Shown: piece by piece, positions 56,010 through 64,000 of the stretch | How positions within the stretch are numbered: the first letter of the stretch is position 1 | How the letters are laid out: each line of letters begins with the position of its first letter | NCBI RefSeq assembly: GCF_900101905.1 | Contig: NZ_FNAJ01000003.1 | Span: 372,001-436,000, forward strand | DNA from: Myxococcus virescens | GTDB lineage: Bacteria > Myxococcota > Myxococcia > Myxococcales > Myxococcaceae | Direction of reading: 5' to 3' | DNA: 64,000 bases | Notes under the pieces: generated by a model | Seen by the model: the letters and a program-made list of their open reading frames with translations, nothing else | What the model was told of the DNA's origin: nothing | The model's database searches: none | Program-made: the position numbers and the translations under genes

Positions 56010-57004
56010 ACGACACCCTGTCCGCCCCCTCCCCCGCCCCGGCTGGTAACGCCGTGCAGGCCGCCCACGCCATCCGCGAGGCCGTGCTGTCCGAGGTGCG
56101 CAAGGCCGTGGTCGGCCAGGACGAGGCCCTGGAGCTGATGCTCTGTGGCCTCATCGCCGGCGGCCACATCCTGCTGGAAGGCGTGCCCGGCGTGGCCAAG
56201 ACGTTGATGGCCAAGGCCCTGTCGCGCAGCATCGGCGCGGAGTTCAAGCGCATCCAGTTCACCCCGGACCTGATGCCCGCGGACATCCTGGGCACCAGCG
56301 TGTTCGACCTGAAGACGCAGGGCTTCACGCTGGTGCGCGGCCCCATCTTCACGGACCTGCTGCTGGCGGACGAAATCAACCGCGCCCCGGCGAAGACGCA
56401 GTCCGCGCTGCTGGAGGCCATGCAGGAGCGCTCGGTGTCCATGGAGGGCCGCGTGCTGCCGCTGTCCCCGCTCTTCACCGTGTTCGCCACGCAGAACCCC
56501 GTGGAGTCCGAGGGCACCTATCCGCTGCCCGAGGCGCAGCTCGACCGCTTCCTGCTGAAAATCGAGGTGGGCTACCCCGCGCCGGAGGAGGAGGACGCGA
56601 TTCTGGCCTCCGTGCACCGGGGCTTCGATTCGGGGGACCTGCAACGCGCGGGCGTCAATGCCGCGGTGACGAAGGACGGGCTGCTGGCCGCGCGCGGCGC
56701 GCTGAATGAAGTGACGGTGGAGCCGCCGGTGCTGGCCTACGTCCGCAAGCTGGTGGCGGCCACGCGCGCCTCCAGCCGCATTCGTTTGGGAGCCGGGCCT
56801 CGCGCGGGCGTGCACCTGCTGCTGGCGGCCAAGGCCCTGGCGGCGCTGCGCGGGCGCGGCTTCGTCACCCCGGACGACGTGCGCTTCCTGGCGGCGCCCG
56901 TGCTGAAGCACCGCCTGCTGCTGTCGCCGGACGCGGAGCTGGATGGGGCCACGCCAACGGACGTGCTGCGCGAGGTGGTGCGCGGCGTCGAGGTCCCCCG
57001 GTGA
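56006..57004 (+). CDS. MoxR-family AAA+ ATPase
   Basis: 332 residues; the start overlaps the previous stop (ATGA). Walker A 'LEGVPGVAKT' (about 57), 'RIQFTPDLMPADILG', Walker B 'LLLADEINRAPAKTQ', sensor 'VFATQNPVESEGTYPLPEAQLDRF' and a lid domain are all present. MoxR ATPases act as chaperones with DUF58/vWA proteins, often in envelope stress or development. The downstream DUF58 gene overlaps its stop. Confidence 0.92.
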   Translation: MNDTLSAPSPAPAGNAVQAAHAIREAVLSEVRKAVVGQDEALELMLCGLIAGGHILLEGVPGVAKTLMAKALSRSIGAEFKRIQFTPDLMPADILGTSVFDLKTQGFTLVRGPIFTDLLLADEINRAPAKTQSALLEAMQERSVSMEGRVLPLSPLFTVFATQNPVESEGTYPLPEAQLDRFLLKIEVGYPAPEEEDAILASVHRGFDSGDLQRAGVNAAVTKDGLLAARGALNEVTVEPPVLAYVRKLVAATRASSRIRLGAGPRAGVHLLLAAKALAALRGRGFVTPDDVRFLAAPVLKHRLLLSPDAELDGATPTDVLREVVRGVEVPR

Positions 57005-58308
57005 TTCCCACCCCGCGCCTCTGGGTGCTGCTGGCGCTGCTCGCGCTGCCGATGATGCTGGCGGGCTTCAGCCCCGGCATTGGCGGCGCCGTGCTCGCGC
57101 TGGACGCGCTGGTGCTGGCGCTGGCGGTGTTCGACGTGCTCACCGCGCGGAGGGCCCGGCTGGAGGTCCACCGGGTGCTGCCGGCGCGGCTCAACGTGGG
57201 TGTGGCCAACAAGGTGGTGGTGCGGCTGATTCACCGGAGCGGCGGCGCCGTCCAGGTGCGCGTCCGGGACGACGTGCCGGACGGCTTCGCCGCCACGCCC
57301 GACGAGGCCCCGCTGCACCTGCCCGCGCGGAGCGAGTCGCGCTGGGTGTACCGGGTGACGCCCGTGAAGCGCGGCCGCTTCCAGTTTGGAGACGTGCACG
57401 TCCGCGTGCGCGGGCCGCTGGGGCTGGTGTCCCACGAGCGCGTGTTTCCCGCGGCGCAGGACATCGCCGTGTACCCGGACCTGCGCGGCGCCAACCGGCT
57501 GCTGCTTTCGGGCGCGGCGCTGGACCTGGTCAACCTGGGCCTGAGGCAGCTGCGGCGCGACGGGCGTGGCAGCGAGTTCGCCCGCCTGCGCGACTACGCC
57601 CAGGGCGACAGCGTGCGGGACGTGGACTGGAAGGCCACCGCGCGACGTGGGCGGCCGGTGACGCGCGTGCTGGAGTCGGAGCGCTCGCAGTCCATCCTCA
57701 TCTGCGTGGACGCGGGCCGCTCCATGGCCGCGCAGGTGGACGGCCTCACCAAGCTGGACCACGCGGTGAACGCGGCCCTCTTCCTGGCCTTCGTGGCCGT
57801 GCGCAACGGCGACCGCGTGGGGCTGGCCGTCTTCGCGGATGGCGTGAAGGCCTACCTGCCGCCCGCGGCCGGACGCACGCAGTACCGGAAGATTGTCGAC
57901 ACGCTCTACGGCACCACGCCCAGCCTCACGTACGTGGACTACCTGGCCCTCTTCAAGGAGCTGAACCTCCGCCTCACGCGCCGCAGCCTGCTGTGTGTCT
58001 TCACCGACTTCCTGGACGAGGAGCAGGCCTCCACCATGGTGGCCCCGCTGCACCGCCTGGCGCGACGCCATGTCCCCCTGTGCTTGTCGGTGAAGGACAC
58101 CGCGCTCCAGAAGCTGCTGCGCACGCCGCCTCCCAGCCCGGAAGAGGCCTTCCAGCACGCGGTGGCCTCCGAGCTGCTCACCGACCGCGAAGTGCTCAAG
58201 GCGCGGGTGAGCCAGGGCGGCGTGCAGATGCTCGACGTGCAGCCGGACGAGCTGAGTCTGGCCGCCGTCAACCGCTACCTGGACATCAAGGCGCGCGGCG
58301 TGCTGTAG
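57001..58308 (+). CDS. DUF58 (vWA-like) protein, MoxR partner
   Basis: 435 residues from a GTG overlapping the MoxR stop. Two N-terminal membrane segments are followed by a beta domain and the DUF58 signature 'EFARLRDYAQGDSVRDVDWKATARRG'. The vWA-like domain begins 'SILICVDAGRSMAAQ': the MIDAS motif DxSxS reads DxGxS, so metal binding may be weakened. It ends by overlapping the convergent pyrophosphatase-like gene by 23 bases. The family is the usual client or partner of MoxR. Confidence 0.87.
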   Translation: MIPTPRLWVLLALLALPMMLAGFSPGIGGAVLALDALVLALAVFDVLTARRARLEVHRVLPARLNVGVANKVVVRLIHRSGGAVQVRVRDDVPDGFAATPDEAPLHLPARSESRWVYRVTPVKRGRFQFGDVHVRVRGPLGLVSHERVFPAAQDIAVYPDLRGANRLLLSGAALDLVNLGLRQLRRDGRGSEFARLRDYAQGDSVRDVDWKATARRGRPVTRVLESERSQSILICVDAGRSMAAQVDGLTKLDHAVNAALFLAFVAVRNGDRVGLAVFADGVKAYLPPAAGRTQYRKIVDTLYGTTPSLTYVDYLALFKELNLRLTRRSLLCVFTDFLDEEQASTMVAPLHRLARRHVPLCLSVKDTALQKLLRTPPPSPEEAFQHAVASELLTDREVLKARVSQGGVQMLDVQPDELSLAAVNRYLDIKARGVL

Positions 58309-58765
58309 CCTCCGGGGCCACGTCCGGCGCCGGGGCGGGCAGCGGCAACCACCCCATGAAGCGGGTGTCCGGGACGTTGCCCCGCACGCGGTGCAGCACC
58401 TGCTTGAAGAGGGCGTAGACGCGGAAGAAGCGCTCCAGGCCCGCGCGCTCGGCGTCCGTCAGGGGCGCGGCGGCGCACACCACCTTCGGGTCCCCCCGCC
58501 CCGCGTCGACGAAGCCGATGACGCCCACCACCGGCACGCGCAGCCGCTGGCCCAGCGCCAGCCGGGGCCCCATCACGACGGCGTCCAGCGGGTCGCCTTC
58601 ATCCGACGCAAGGCCCGGGATGCTCCCGTAGTTGTACGGGCACGGCAGCGGCGACACGAAGTCCACGGCCCCGTCCGCGCGGCGCTTCACGAAGGAGAAG
58701 CGCGGGCACTCGATGAGGACCTCCGGCTCACTCGGAAGCGGAGGCAGCCACAAGCGCTCATCCAT
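58286..58765 (-). CDS. Inorganic pyrophosphatase-like protein
   Basis: 159 residues from the ATG at 58765. Family I pyrophosphatase features are visible: 'YNYGSIPGLASDEGDPLDAVVMG' (metal-binding DxDPxD with a variant 'DEGDPLD'), and 'GVIGFVDAGRGDPKVVCAA' in place of the usual MxDxGExDxK. The changes around the second metal site suggest a divergent enzyme that may still hydrolyse pyrophosphate. Its start overlaps the stop of the SpoIIM gene by 8 bases, so they are cotranscribed. Confidence 0.75.
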   Translation of the reverse strand: MDERLWLPPLPSEPEVLIECPRFSFVKRRADGAVDFVSPLPCPYNYGSIPGLASDEGDPLDAVVMGPRLALGQRLRVPVVGVIGFVDAGRGDPKVVCAAAPLTDAERAGLERFFRVYALFKQVLHRVRGNVPDTRFMGWLPLPAPAPDVAPEATARRAP

Positions 58766-59774
58766 GGGCGGACTCAGCGCCGCCGTCTGGCGCCGCGCGG
58801 CCCCCACGCAGCCAGTCCGACAGCAGGTACGCGTACACGCCCGCGCCCACCGTCAACGCGAAGGACACCTTGAACGCCACCGACAGCTTGGGCGGATGAA
58901 TCTGGGACACCGTGCCCTCGATGAAGCCCGCGAGCACGAACAGGACGAGCGTGCCGAACAGCAGCCGCACCGCCGTCACCGCCTCCTGTCGCACCGCCTG
59001 TCCACGGGGCAGTCCTCGTGGGGCCACCATGCCTCGCGCAATCACCAATCCCGCCGCGCCCGCGATGCAGATGGCGGTGATTTCCGGAATGCCGTGCGGA
59101 AGAATCCACGCCCAGAACCAGCCCGCCATTCCCTTGGCCGCATAGACTTGCGCGAGCGCGCCCAGGAACAGGCCGTTGACGAAGAGCATGATGGCCGTGC
59201 CCAGGCCCACGGTGATTCCCAGCGCGAAGGCCAGGAAGGCCACCTGGATGTTGTGGGTGAAGAGGTAGGTGGTGAACTGGGCTTGGTCTCCCACCGACAT
59301 GCCGTCACCCGCGGCCTCGTCGGCCGCGCGTTCGACGGGGTCCAGGTTCAGGTGCTCGGCGGGGACCAGATAGTGCGCCGCGTCGGGGTCCACCATCATC
59401 CCCACGTAGCCGAAGCCCACGCCCGCCAGCAGCAGCAGCAACGACGCCACGTACATCCGCCACTCGCGCCGCATCAGCGCGGGGAAGCCCCGGGCCACGA
59501 AGCCCCACACGTCCGCCAGGCGCGGACGCCGGCCCGGGTAGGTCAGCGCGTACGCCCGCCCCACCAGATCGTTGAGGTAGGCGTTCACGTCCGCCGAGCC
59601 ACTGCGCGCGCGAACCCACAGCAAGTCACTGGAGACGGCGCGATACAGCCGGCCCAGCGTCCTGGCGTCCTCCAGGCTCAGCTCGCGCAGGCCGTGGGAT
59701 TCGGACCGGTCCAGCAGCGACTCCAGTTGCTCCCAGCGCGGCTTGCGGGACTCGATGAACTCCGCCATCTCCAT
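58758..59774 (-). CDS. SpoIIM-family membrane protein (stage II sporulation M)
   Basis: 338 residues from the ATG at 59774. A cytoplasmic helical N-terminus ('PRWEQLESLLDRSES', 'LYRAVSSDLLWVRARSGSADV') precedes about six membrane spans carrying the SpoIIM motifs 'FTHNIQVAFLAFALGI' and 'PHGIPEITAICIAGAAGL'. In bacilli SpoIIM joins a peptidoglycan-degrading complex. In other phyla homologues often neighbour MoxR/DUF58 genes, as here on the opposite strand. It heads a two-gene transcript with the pyrophosphatase-like gene. Confidence 0.85.
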   Translation of the reverse strand: MEMAEFIESRKPRWEQLESLLDRSESHGLRELSLEDARTLGRLYRAVSSDLLWVRARSGSADVNAYLNDLVGRAYALTYPGRRPRLADVWGFVARGFPALMRREWRMYVASLLLLLAGVGFGYVGMMVDPDAAHYLVPAEHLNLDPVERAADEAAGDGMSVGDQAQFTTYLFTHNIQVAFLAFALGITVGLGTAIMLFVNGLFLGALAQVYAAKGMAGWFWAWILPHGIPEITAICIAGAAGLVIARGMVAPRGLPRGQAVRQEAVTAVRLLFGTLVLFVLAGFIEGTVSQIHPPKLSVAFKVSFALTVGAGVYAYLLSDWLRGGRAAPDGGAESAHG

Positions 59775-59849
59775 GGGCCGGCACTCTACCCCAGTGACGT
59801 GGCGGCCCACCCTGCCCTCCGATGAAGCTTTGTGGGAAAACGCGGGACC

Positions 59850-61385
59850 ATGACGTGTCGGATGGCGTTCCTGGGATGGCTGCTCGCCCTGCTGTCGGGA
59901 TGCACGAGCATGCGCGCCCAGTGTCCCCTGGAGGGAGGCCGCCCCTGGGTGGAGGTGCGCAGCCCCCACTTCACCGTCCGCACCAACCTGGACACGGAGA
60001 CGGCCGAGGAAGCGGCCCAGGAGCTGGAGCTGCTCCGCGAAGGGCTGCTGCAAGCCTGGGGCGGCAGCTTCGACCCGCAGGGCACGGTGGACATCATCGT
60101 CCTCCACAACCGCAGCGCGCTGGAGGAGTTCACCAACATCCGCATCGAAGGCTTCTCCACCCACACCGAGGATGGCCCGCTGCTGGTGCTGGCGGGGCAC
60201 GCCTACGCGCTGAGCGAAGCCACCGCGGACATCACCACCCAGGCCCACGAGCTGACGCACTACCTCTCCGAGCTCGCGCTCGTCCGCCAGCCACGCTGGC
60301 TCTCCGAAGGACTGGCCAGCTACCTGGAGACCATCGCGCTCAGGCCGGAGCGGCGCGAGGTCATCCTCGGGCACATCCACGGGGCCTTCTACAACCAGGT
60401 GCAGCGGCACGGCTGGCGCACGCTCGACGAGCTCTGGGAGTGGGACAGCAAGGGGCTGCTCGGTACCGCCGAGTCGCGGCAGTACTACGCGTCCTCCTGG
60501 CTGTGGGTGCACTTCTTCATCAGCCGGCACGGCGCGCGCTTCGAGGACTTCCAGAAGCGCCTCATGCAGGGCGAGGCCCCCCGCCAAGCCTTCGAGGCCG
60601 CCTTCCGCGGCGAGGAGGACCTGGCTGGCGAGCTGAATGGCTACGTGCGCCGCCCTGGGCACATGAATTACCGCACCATCACCGCGCCGTTGGCGCCCGT
60701 GACGAGCCCGCTGCAAACGCGCCCCATGCGCGCGGCCGAGGTCCACGCCATCCGCGCCCAGCTGTTCCTGATGACACCGGGCGCGTCCCCCATGGAGGAG
60801 CGGCTGCCCCACATCGAACGGGAGATGGCGGAGGCCACGCGCGAGGAGCCCGGCAACGTGGACGCCATGCTGCTGCGCATCCGCTCCACGGAGGATCCGT
60901 TCCGCAGGCTCGCCCTGGCGCGGGAGCTGGTGGAGCACCACCCCGACAGCGGGCACGCGTGGAACGCCATGGCACAGGCGCTGGACGCCGCGGGCAATAC
61001 GTCCGAGGAGCAGGAGGCCGCGAGGCTCCGCGCGGTGGAGCTGCTGCCCGGCAGCGTCAGCGCGCAGAACGGACTGGCCGGCTACTACGCGCGCACGGCC
61101 CAGCCGGAGAAGGGCTTGACGGCGGCGCAGCGGGCCCTGTCGCTGGCGCCAGGGAACGCGTCGGTGTTGGACACGTGGTCCACCCTCCTGTTCCAGCTCG
61201 GTCGCTGCCCGGAGGCGCTGGACGCCCAGCAGCTCGCGGTGGACATGCTCCACGAAGGCACGCCGCAGCGGCTGCGGCGGACCGTGCATGACACGCTGGC
61301 CCGCTATCAGGCCGTGTGCGGACCCGATGCCCCTCCCGCCGCGGCGCCCCCGCCCACGGCGGTGCCTGCCCTGGAAACGCCGTGA
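59850..61385 (+). CDS. Lipoprotein with HExxH peptidase-like domain and TPR tail
   Basis: 511 residues from the ATG at 59850. Lipobox 'LLSGC' (Cys near 18). A gluzincin-type domain holds 'AHELTHYLSEL' (H133, E134, H137) and 'WLSEGLASYLE', where the Glu would be the third zinc ligand, as in DUF1570/M1-like proteins. The C-terminal part has TPR-like helices ('NGLAGYYARTAQPEKGLTAA'). Probably a periplasm- or outer-membrane-facing zinc peptidase. A strong bidirectional terminator follows. Confidence 0.78.
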   Translation: MTCRMAFLGWLLALLSGCTSMRAQCPLEGGRPWVEVRSPHFTVRTNLDTETAEEAAQELELLREGLLQAWGGSFDPQGTVDIIVLHNRSALEEFTNIRIEGFSTHTEDGPLLVLAGHAYALSEATADITTQAHELTHYLSELALVRQPRWLSEGLASYLETIALRPERREVILGHIHGAFYNQVQRHGWRTLDELWEWDSKGLLGTAESRQYYASSWLWVHFFISRHGARFEDFQKRLMQGEAPRQAFEAAFRGEEDLAGELNGYVRRPGHMNYRTITAPLAPVTSPLQTRPMRAAEVHAIRAQLFLMTPGASPMEERLPHIEREMAEATREEPGNVDAMLLRIRSTEDPFRRLALARELVEHHPDSGHAWNAMAQALDAAGNTSEEQEAARLRAVELLPGSVSAQNGLAGYYARTAQPEKGLTAAQRALSLAPGNASVLDTWSTLLFQLGRCPEALDAQQLAVDMLHEGTPQRLRRTVHDTLARYQAVCGPDAPPAAAPPPTAVPALETP

Positions 61386-61408
61386 GCCCCTGGCCCCGCT
61401 GAAACGAC

Positions 61409-61448
61409 GAAGCGCCGGAAGGGCCCAGGTGGGCTCCTCCGGCGCTTC
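61409..61448. terminator. Bidirectional terminator between convergent genes
   Basis: GAAGCGCCGGA and TCCGGCGCTTC form a perfect 11-bp stem, extended after one mismatch by 6 more pairs (one wobble) around the loop AGGT. It lies 24 nt after the plus-strand stop and 31 nt beyond the minus-strand stop at 61479, so it serves both. Confidence 0.7.
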
Positions 61449-61478
61449 AGGGGTCCGCCAGAAGCAGGACGGCGAGGA

Positions 61479-63020
61479 CTACTTCAGCAGCTTCTCCAGC
61501 GGCTTCTTCTCGCTGCTCGCCTGGTCCTTGGTCCAGTCCACCACCGGCGTCTGCCACGCCATGCCCGTCTCGGTGGGCTCGGGGGCCAGCTTCTCGAACT
61601 CGAAGCCGTCACCGCCGAAGTAGAGGTACTCCACCGTGGCGACCGTGTACTCCTTGTTCGGGTCCAGGGCCTTGCCCTTGGCGTCCTTGAACTTGCCCTT
61701 GCCCGCGGCCGTGAAGCCGGAGACGAGCGCGTTCGGGTTGGCCAGCTGCCGGGCCAGGTCCTCGCCCTTCAGCTTCACGACGAGGAGCGAGTTCTCGAAG
61801 GGCATCACCGAGTAGATGCTGCCGCGAGTCACCGGACCGGCGGGCAGGTCGCCGCGGATGCCGCCGCTGTTGAGGACGGCCGCGTCCGTGCCGAGCACGT
61901 TGCGCACCGCGCCCGCCACCCACTTCGCCATCTGGGGTGACGCGTGGGGGATGCCGGCCTTGGAGAAGCCGATCTGCTGGCCCAGCACCTCGTCCAGCTG
62001 CGTCTTCCACTTGCCCACCAGCTGCGCCGTCTCCGCGTCCGGCGCGCCGCCCGACACCTCGACGACCTTGGTCTCCAGGCCGGTCAGCTTCTCACCCGCG
62101 GGCTTCGCCGGGTCGAAGGTGACGTGCGCGCGCAGGTACTTGCCGAAGCCACGGTCCAACGACACGAAGCTGGTCGCGCCGTCCTTCAGCTCGACGGGCT
62201 GCGCGCAGCGGCCACCGGCCACCAGCGCCACCTTCCACTCCGGGTGCTTCGCCACCGCGGGCTGCAGGTCAGTGACGCACTCGTCGGCGAGCACCACGAC
62301 CACGTCCGCGCCGGCCTTGCGGGCCTCCGGAATGGCGGTGGTGAGCGCCTCCTCATAGCCCGTCACTTCCAGGCCATCCGCGCGGCCGGGCATGGCGGTG
62401 CGGACCGTCTTCTCGGACGCCAGGCCCACCACGCCAATCTTGAGGCCGCGGCGCTCGAAAATCTGGAACGCCGGCATGGACAGGTCGCCCGCCAGCGCCG
62501 GGTCCTTCACCTTGAGGTTGGCGGCGAGGAACGGGAAGCCACCCGCGCCGCGGTTCTTGAGGAAGGCCTCCTTGCCGAAGGCCAGCTCATGGTTGCCCAG
62601 GGCGGAGGCGGCGTAGCCCATGCGGCCCATGACCTCGGCCGTGGGCGTACCCAGGAAGAAGGAGGAGATGGCCGGGCCGTTCCAGTGGTCACCCGTGGCG
62701 AGCGCCAGCGTGCTGGCGTCCGCGCACGTAGGCTGGCCCTCCTTCACGGGGCCGGGACAGTGCTTCTCATCGGCCATCCAGCGGCCGAGCAGCTCCGCCG
62801 CGCCGCCCTTGCCCTCGGAGGGCTGGAGCTGACCGAACGCGCCCCCCGTCACGAGCAGCGTGACTTCGGAAGGAGCAACGGGAGCCTTGGCTTCCGGCGC
62901 GGCGGCCGGAGGAGGAGTGGGATTGCTCTTCTCGCAGCCGGCGACGGCACCGAGGGCGAGGACCAGCACGCCGGACAGCGGCTGGCGGAAGGGACGAGGA
63001 CGTAGGGGGTTCGCGCTCAC
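61479..63020 (-). CDS. 5'-nucleotidase-like lipoprotein with depleted metal site
   Basis: 513 residues with lipobox 'AGC' (Cys29). The fold follows UshA-type 5'-nucleotidases: an N-terminal metallophosphoesterase domain and a C-terminal 5_nucleotid_C domain ('LNSGGIRGDLPAGPVTRGS', 'VMPFENSLLVVKLKGEDL'). Metal motif I (normally NDxHG) reads GGAFG (59-63); the later His motif reads 'LADE' (244-247); and GHxH reads GGRC (269-272). The GD (110-111) and GNHE (142-145) motifs remain. Full dinuclear-metal catalysis is doubtful; it may be a binding protein or altered enzyme. Confidence 0.8.
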   Translation of the reverse strand: MSANPLRPRPFRQPLSGVLVLALGAVAGCEKSNPTPPPAAAPEAKAPVAPSEVTLLVTGGAFGQLQPSEGKGGAAELLGRWMADEKHCPGPVKEGQPTCADASTLALATGDHWNGPAISSFFLGTPTAEVMGRMGYAASALGNHELAFGKEAFLKNRGAGGFPFLAANLKVKDPALAGDLSMPAFQIFERRGLKIGVVGLASEKTVRTAMPGRADGLEVTGYEEALTTAIPEARKAGADVVVVLADECVTDLQPAVAKHPEWKVALVAGGRCAQPVELKDGATSFVSLDRGFGKYLRAHVTFDPAKPAGEKLTGLETKVVEVSGGAPDAETAQLVGKWKTQLDEVLGQQIGFSKAGIPHASPQMAKWVAGAVRNVLGTDAAVLNSGGIRGDLPAGPVTRGSIYSVMPFENSLLVVKLKGEDLARQLANPNALVSGFTAAGKGKFKDAKGKALDPNKEYTVATVEYLYFGGDGFEFEKLAPEPTETGMAWQTPVVDWTKDQASSEKKPLEKLLK

Positions 63021-63031
63021 AGGTGCGCCTT

Positions 63032-63053
63032 TAGCACAACTCGGCTCGTGCTA
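63032..63053. promoter_or_regulatory. Inverted repeat in a divergent intergenic gap
   Basis: TAGCAC and GTGCTA, perfect 6-bp arms 10 nt apart, filling half of the 44-bp gap between divergent genes. Candidate operator for either gene. Confidence 0.3.
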
Positions 63054-63064
63054 CGCTGAGACAC

Positions 63065-64000
63065 GTGGCAGACAGCGACACGCGGCACGGCGGTTCCTCA
63101 CCCGAAGGCAAGGTTCACAAGCACACAGAGCAGGGGTTTGCCGGCCAGGGCGAAGCCCGAGCGCGCGAGTTCTGGGGAGAGGTGAGCGCGGGTGCGCGTC
63201 ACTTCTCCCGGACAGACCGGAAACCGCCCGAAGGGCGCCTGCGCCAGTTCTTCTACGGCATGAGCCTGCCGTTCCACATCGGTGGAGCGCTGCTGGGCGA
63301 CCCGGTCGCACGCAAACAGTACATTCGTGTCGGGTTTCTTCAATCCATGGCAGCTCTGGCATTGGCCTTGAGTTGCATGACTTCCGGAACTGAAGCGGCG
63401 GAAAGCGCGAGCAAGCGGGAGTCCCGAGCCGAAGCACGCGCCAAGGCGGCGGGGATTCAAAAAGTCGCCGAGGCCCTCGTCGACCAGCACGTCGAGAAGG
63501 AGGCGGCTGCTGCCACCCGGCGTGCGAAAGAGGTTGAAGCGCAGACCATCCAACGGCTCCGAGAAATCGACGCGCAGGTTGCCCGGCGCAAGCAGGCCGC
63601 CGCGCAGCACGCTGGCGAGGGGACGCCCTCAGGTCCCGAAGCGCAGCCTGAGACCGCGGCCGTGGTCCCCTCCCCGCCGGGAGCGGGCGACACGGCTGGC
63701 GCCCCCCCGAGCCCCTCCTCCGCCCTCTCGGACGACGAGTCCCCCGAGAACGCCCCCACCGGAGAGGCAGCGGACGTCGCGAGAGCCACTCCGGACGCCC
63801 AGAAGCCCTCCCCCATCCCGGCGGACACGCCCGATGCGAGGCTGGAGCAGCGCATCCGGGACGTGGAGGCCGCGGCCCAGGGGGCCGATGCGGGCACGTC
63901 CCTGGCGGAGGCCATCATCGCGTTGGTGGTGGAGGCCACGAAGGACCTGGAGTCGGAGGCCCCGGCGTCCTCCGCCAAGGAGCGCACCGACGCCACGGAG
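63065..64000 (+). CDS. N-terminal part of an unidentified protein with central hydrophobic segment
   Basis: A GTG at 63065 opens a frame with no stop to the window end (312 residues seen). The polar N-terminus has 'GRLRQFFYGMSLPFHIGGALLG'. A hydrophobic segment follows near residues 90-107 ('VGFLQSMAALALALSCMTSG'), then a charged coiled coil (about 110-185, Ala/Lys/Glu/Arg) and a Pro/Ser/Ala-rich region. A second hydrophobic patch lies in 'AEAIIALVVEATKD'. No family is recognised. It is probably a membrane-anchored scaffold, and the 3' end is missing. Confidence 0.65.
   Translation, partial: MADSDTRHGGSSPEGKVHKHTEQGFAGQGEARAREFWGEVSAGARHFSRTDRKPPEGRLRQFFYGMSLPFHIGGALLGDPVARKQYIRVGFLQSMAALALALSCMTSGTEAAESASKRESRAEARAKAAGIQKVAEALVDQHVEKEAAAATRRAKEVEAQTIQRLREIDAQVARRKQAAAQHAGEGTPSGPEAQPETAAVVPSPPGAGDTAGAPPSPSSALSDDESPENAPTGEAADVARATPDAQKPSPIPADTPDARLEQRIRDVEAAAQGADAGTSLAEAIIALVVEATKDLESEAPASSAKERTDATE

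Overview
The window is high-GC DNA with long antisense shadow ORFs, NtrC-type sigma-54 activators, FHA/TPR proteins, a MoxR-DUF58 cluster and many lipoproteins. It also carries a toxin/immunity pair of the SitA/SitI type, families I know only from myxobacteria. Together these point to a Myxococcus-like member of Myxococcota. I see no tRNA, rRNA, CRISPR array or transposase.

Layout. 1-8.1 kb holds small lipoprotein and SRPBCC-like genes, homoserine kinase, and TPR, cyclic-nucleotide-binding and FHA-TPR signalling proteins. 8.2-13.6 kb holds the TldD/TldE protease pair, a ParB-domain protein and an NtrC-type response regulator. 13.8-28.4 kb is a contiguous type II secretion operon in the order gspC-D-E-F-(51-aa membrane protein)-G-(G-like)-H-I-J-K-L-M-N. 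A near-perfect -24/-12 sigma-54 promoter lies at its head, with an NtrC-type regulator before it and a double-FHA sigma-54 activator after it. 30-34.5 kb holds an orphan ECF-type sigma factor, an S46 dipeptidyl-peptidase and an M50-type membrane protease. 34.5-36.0 kb is a compact toxin-lipoprotein/immunity cassette between two identical 28-bp direct repeats, one of which is the 3' end of the M50 gene. 36.2-40.7 kb is accessory: a VOC lipoprotein, a 65-aa lipoprotein, a decayed gene, an unusual Arg/Glu amphipathic repeat protein, an MBL-fold hydrolase and an exported protein. 41.0-45.3 kb is parC-parE. 45.4-50.7 kb has two PEGA proteins and a SppA protease fused to an outer-membrane barrel-like domain. 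50.9-52.5 kb is rho with a long disordered extension. 52.6-58.3 kb is a translationally coupled zinc-finger/DUF4129/DUF4350/MoxR/DUF58 operon, facing a spoIIM-ppa pair on the opposite strand. 59.8-64 kb holds a HExxH lipoprotein, a 5'-nucleotidase-like lipoprotein that has lost several metal ligands, and a gene cut by the window end.

Most interesting: (1) the direct-repeat-bounded toxin/immunity cassette, which looks like a minimal mobile unit without an integrase; (2) sigma-54 wiring of the secretion operon, with candidate enhancer palindromes and activators on both flanks; (3) two unusual membrane proteins inside the operon, a GspG homologue without a prepilin signal and a 51-aa single-span protein; (4) the amphipathic repeat protein, the barrel-SppA fusion and the metal-ligand-depleted 5'-nucleotidase. 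Functional statements rest on motif recognition by eye; no database search was run.
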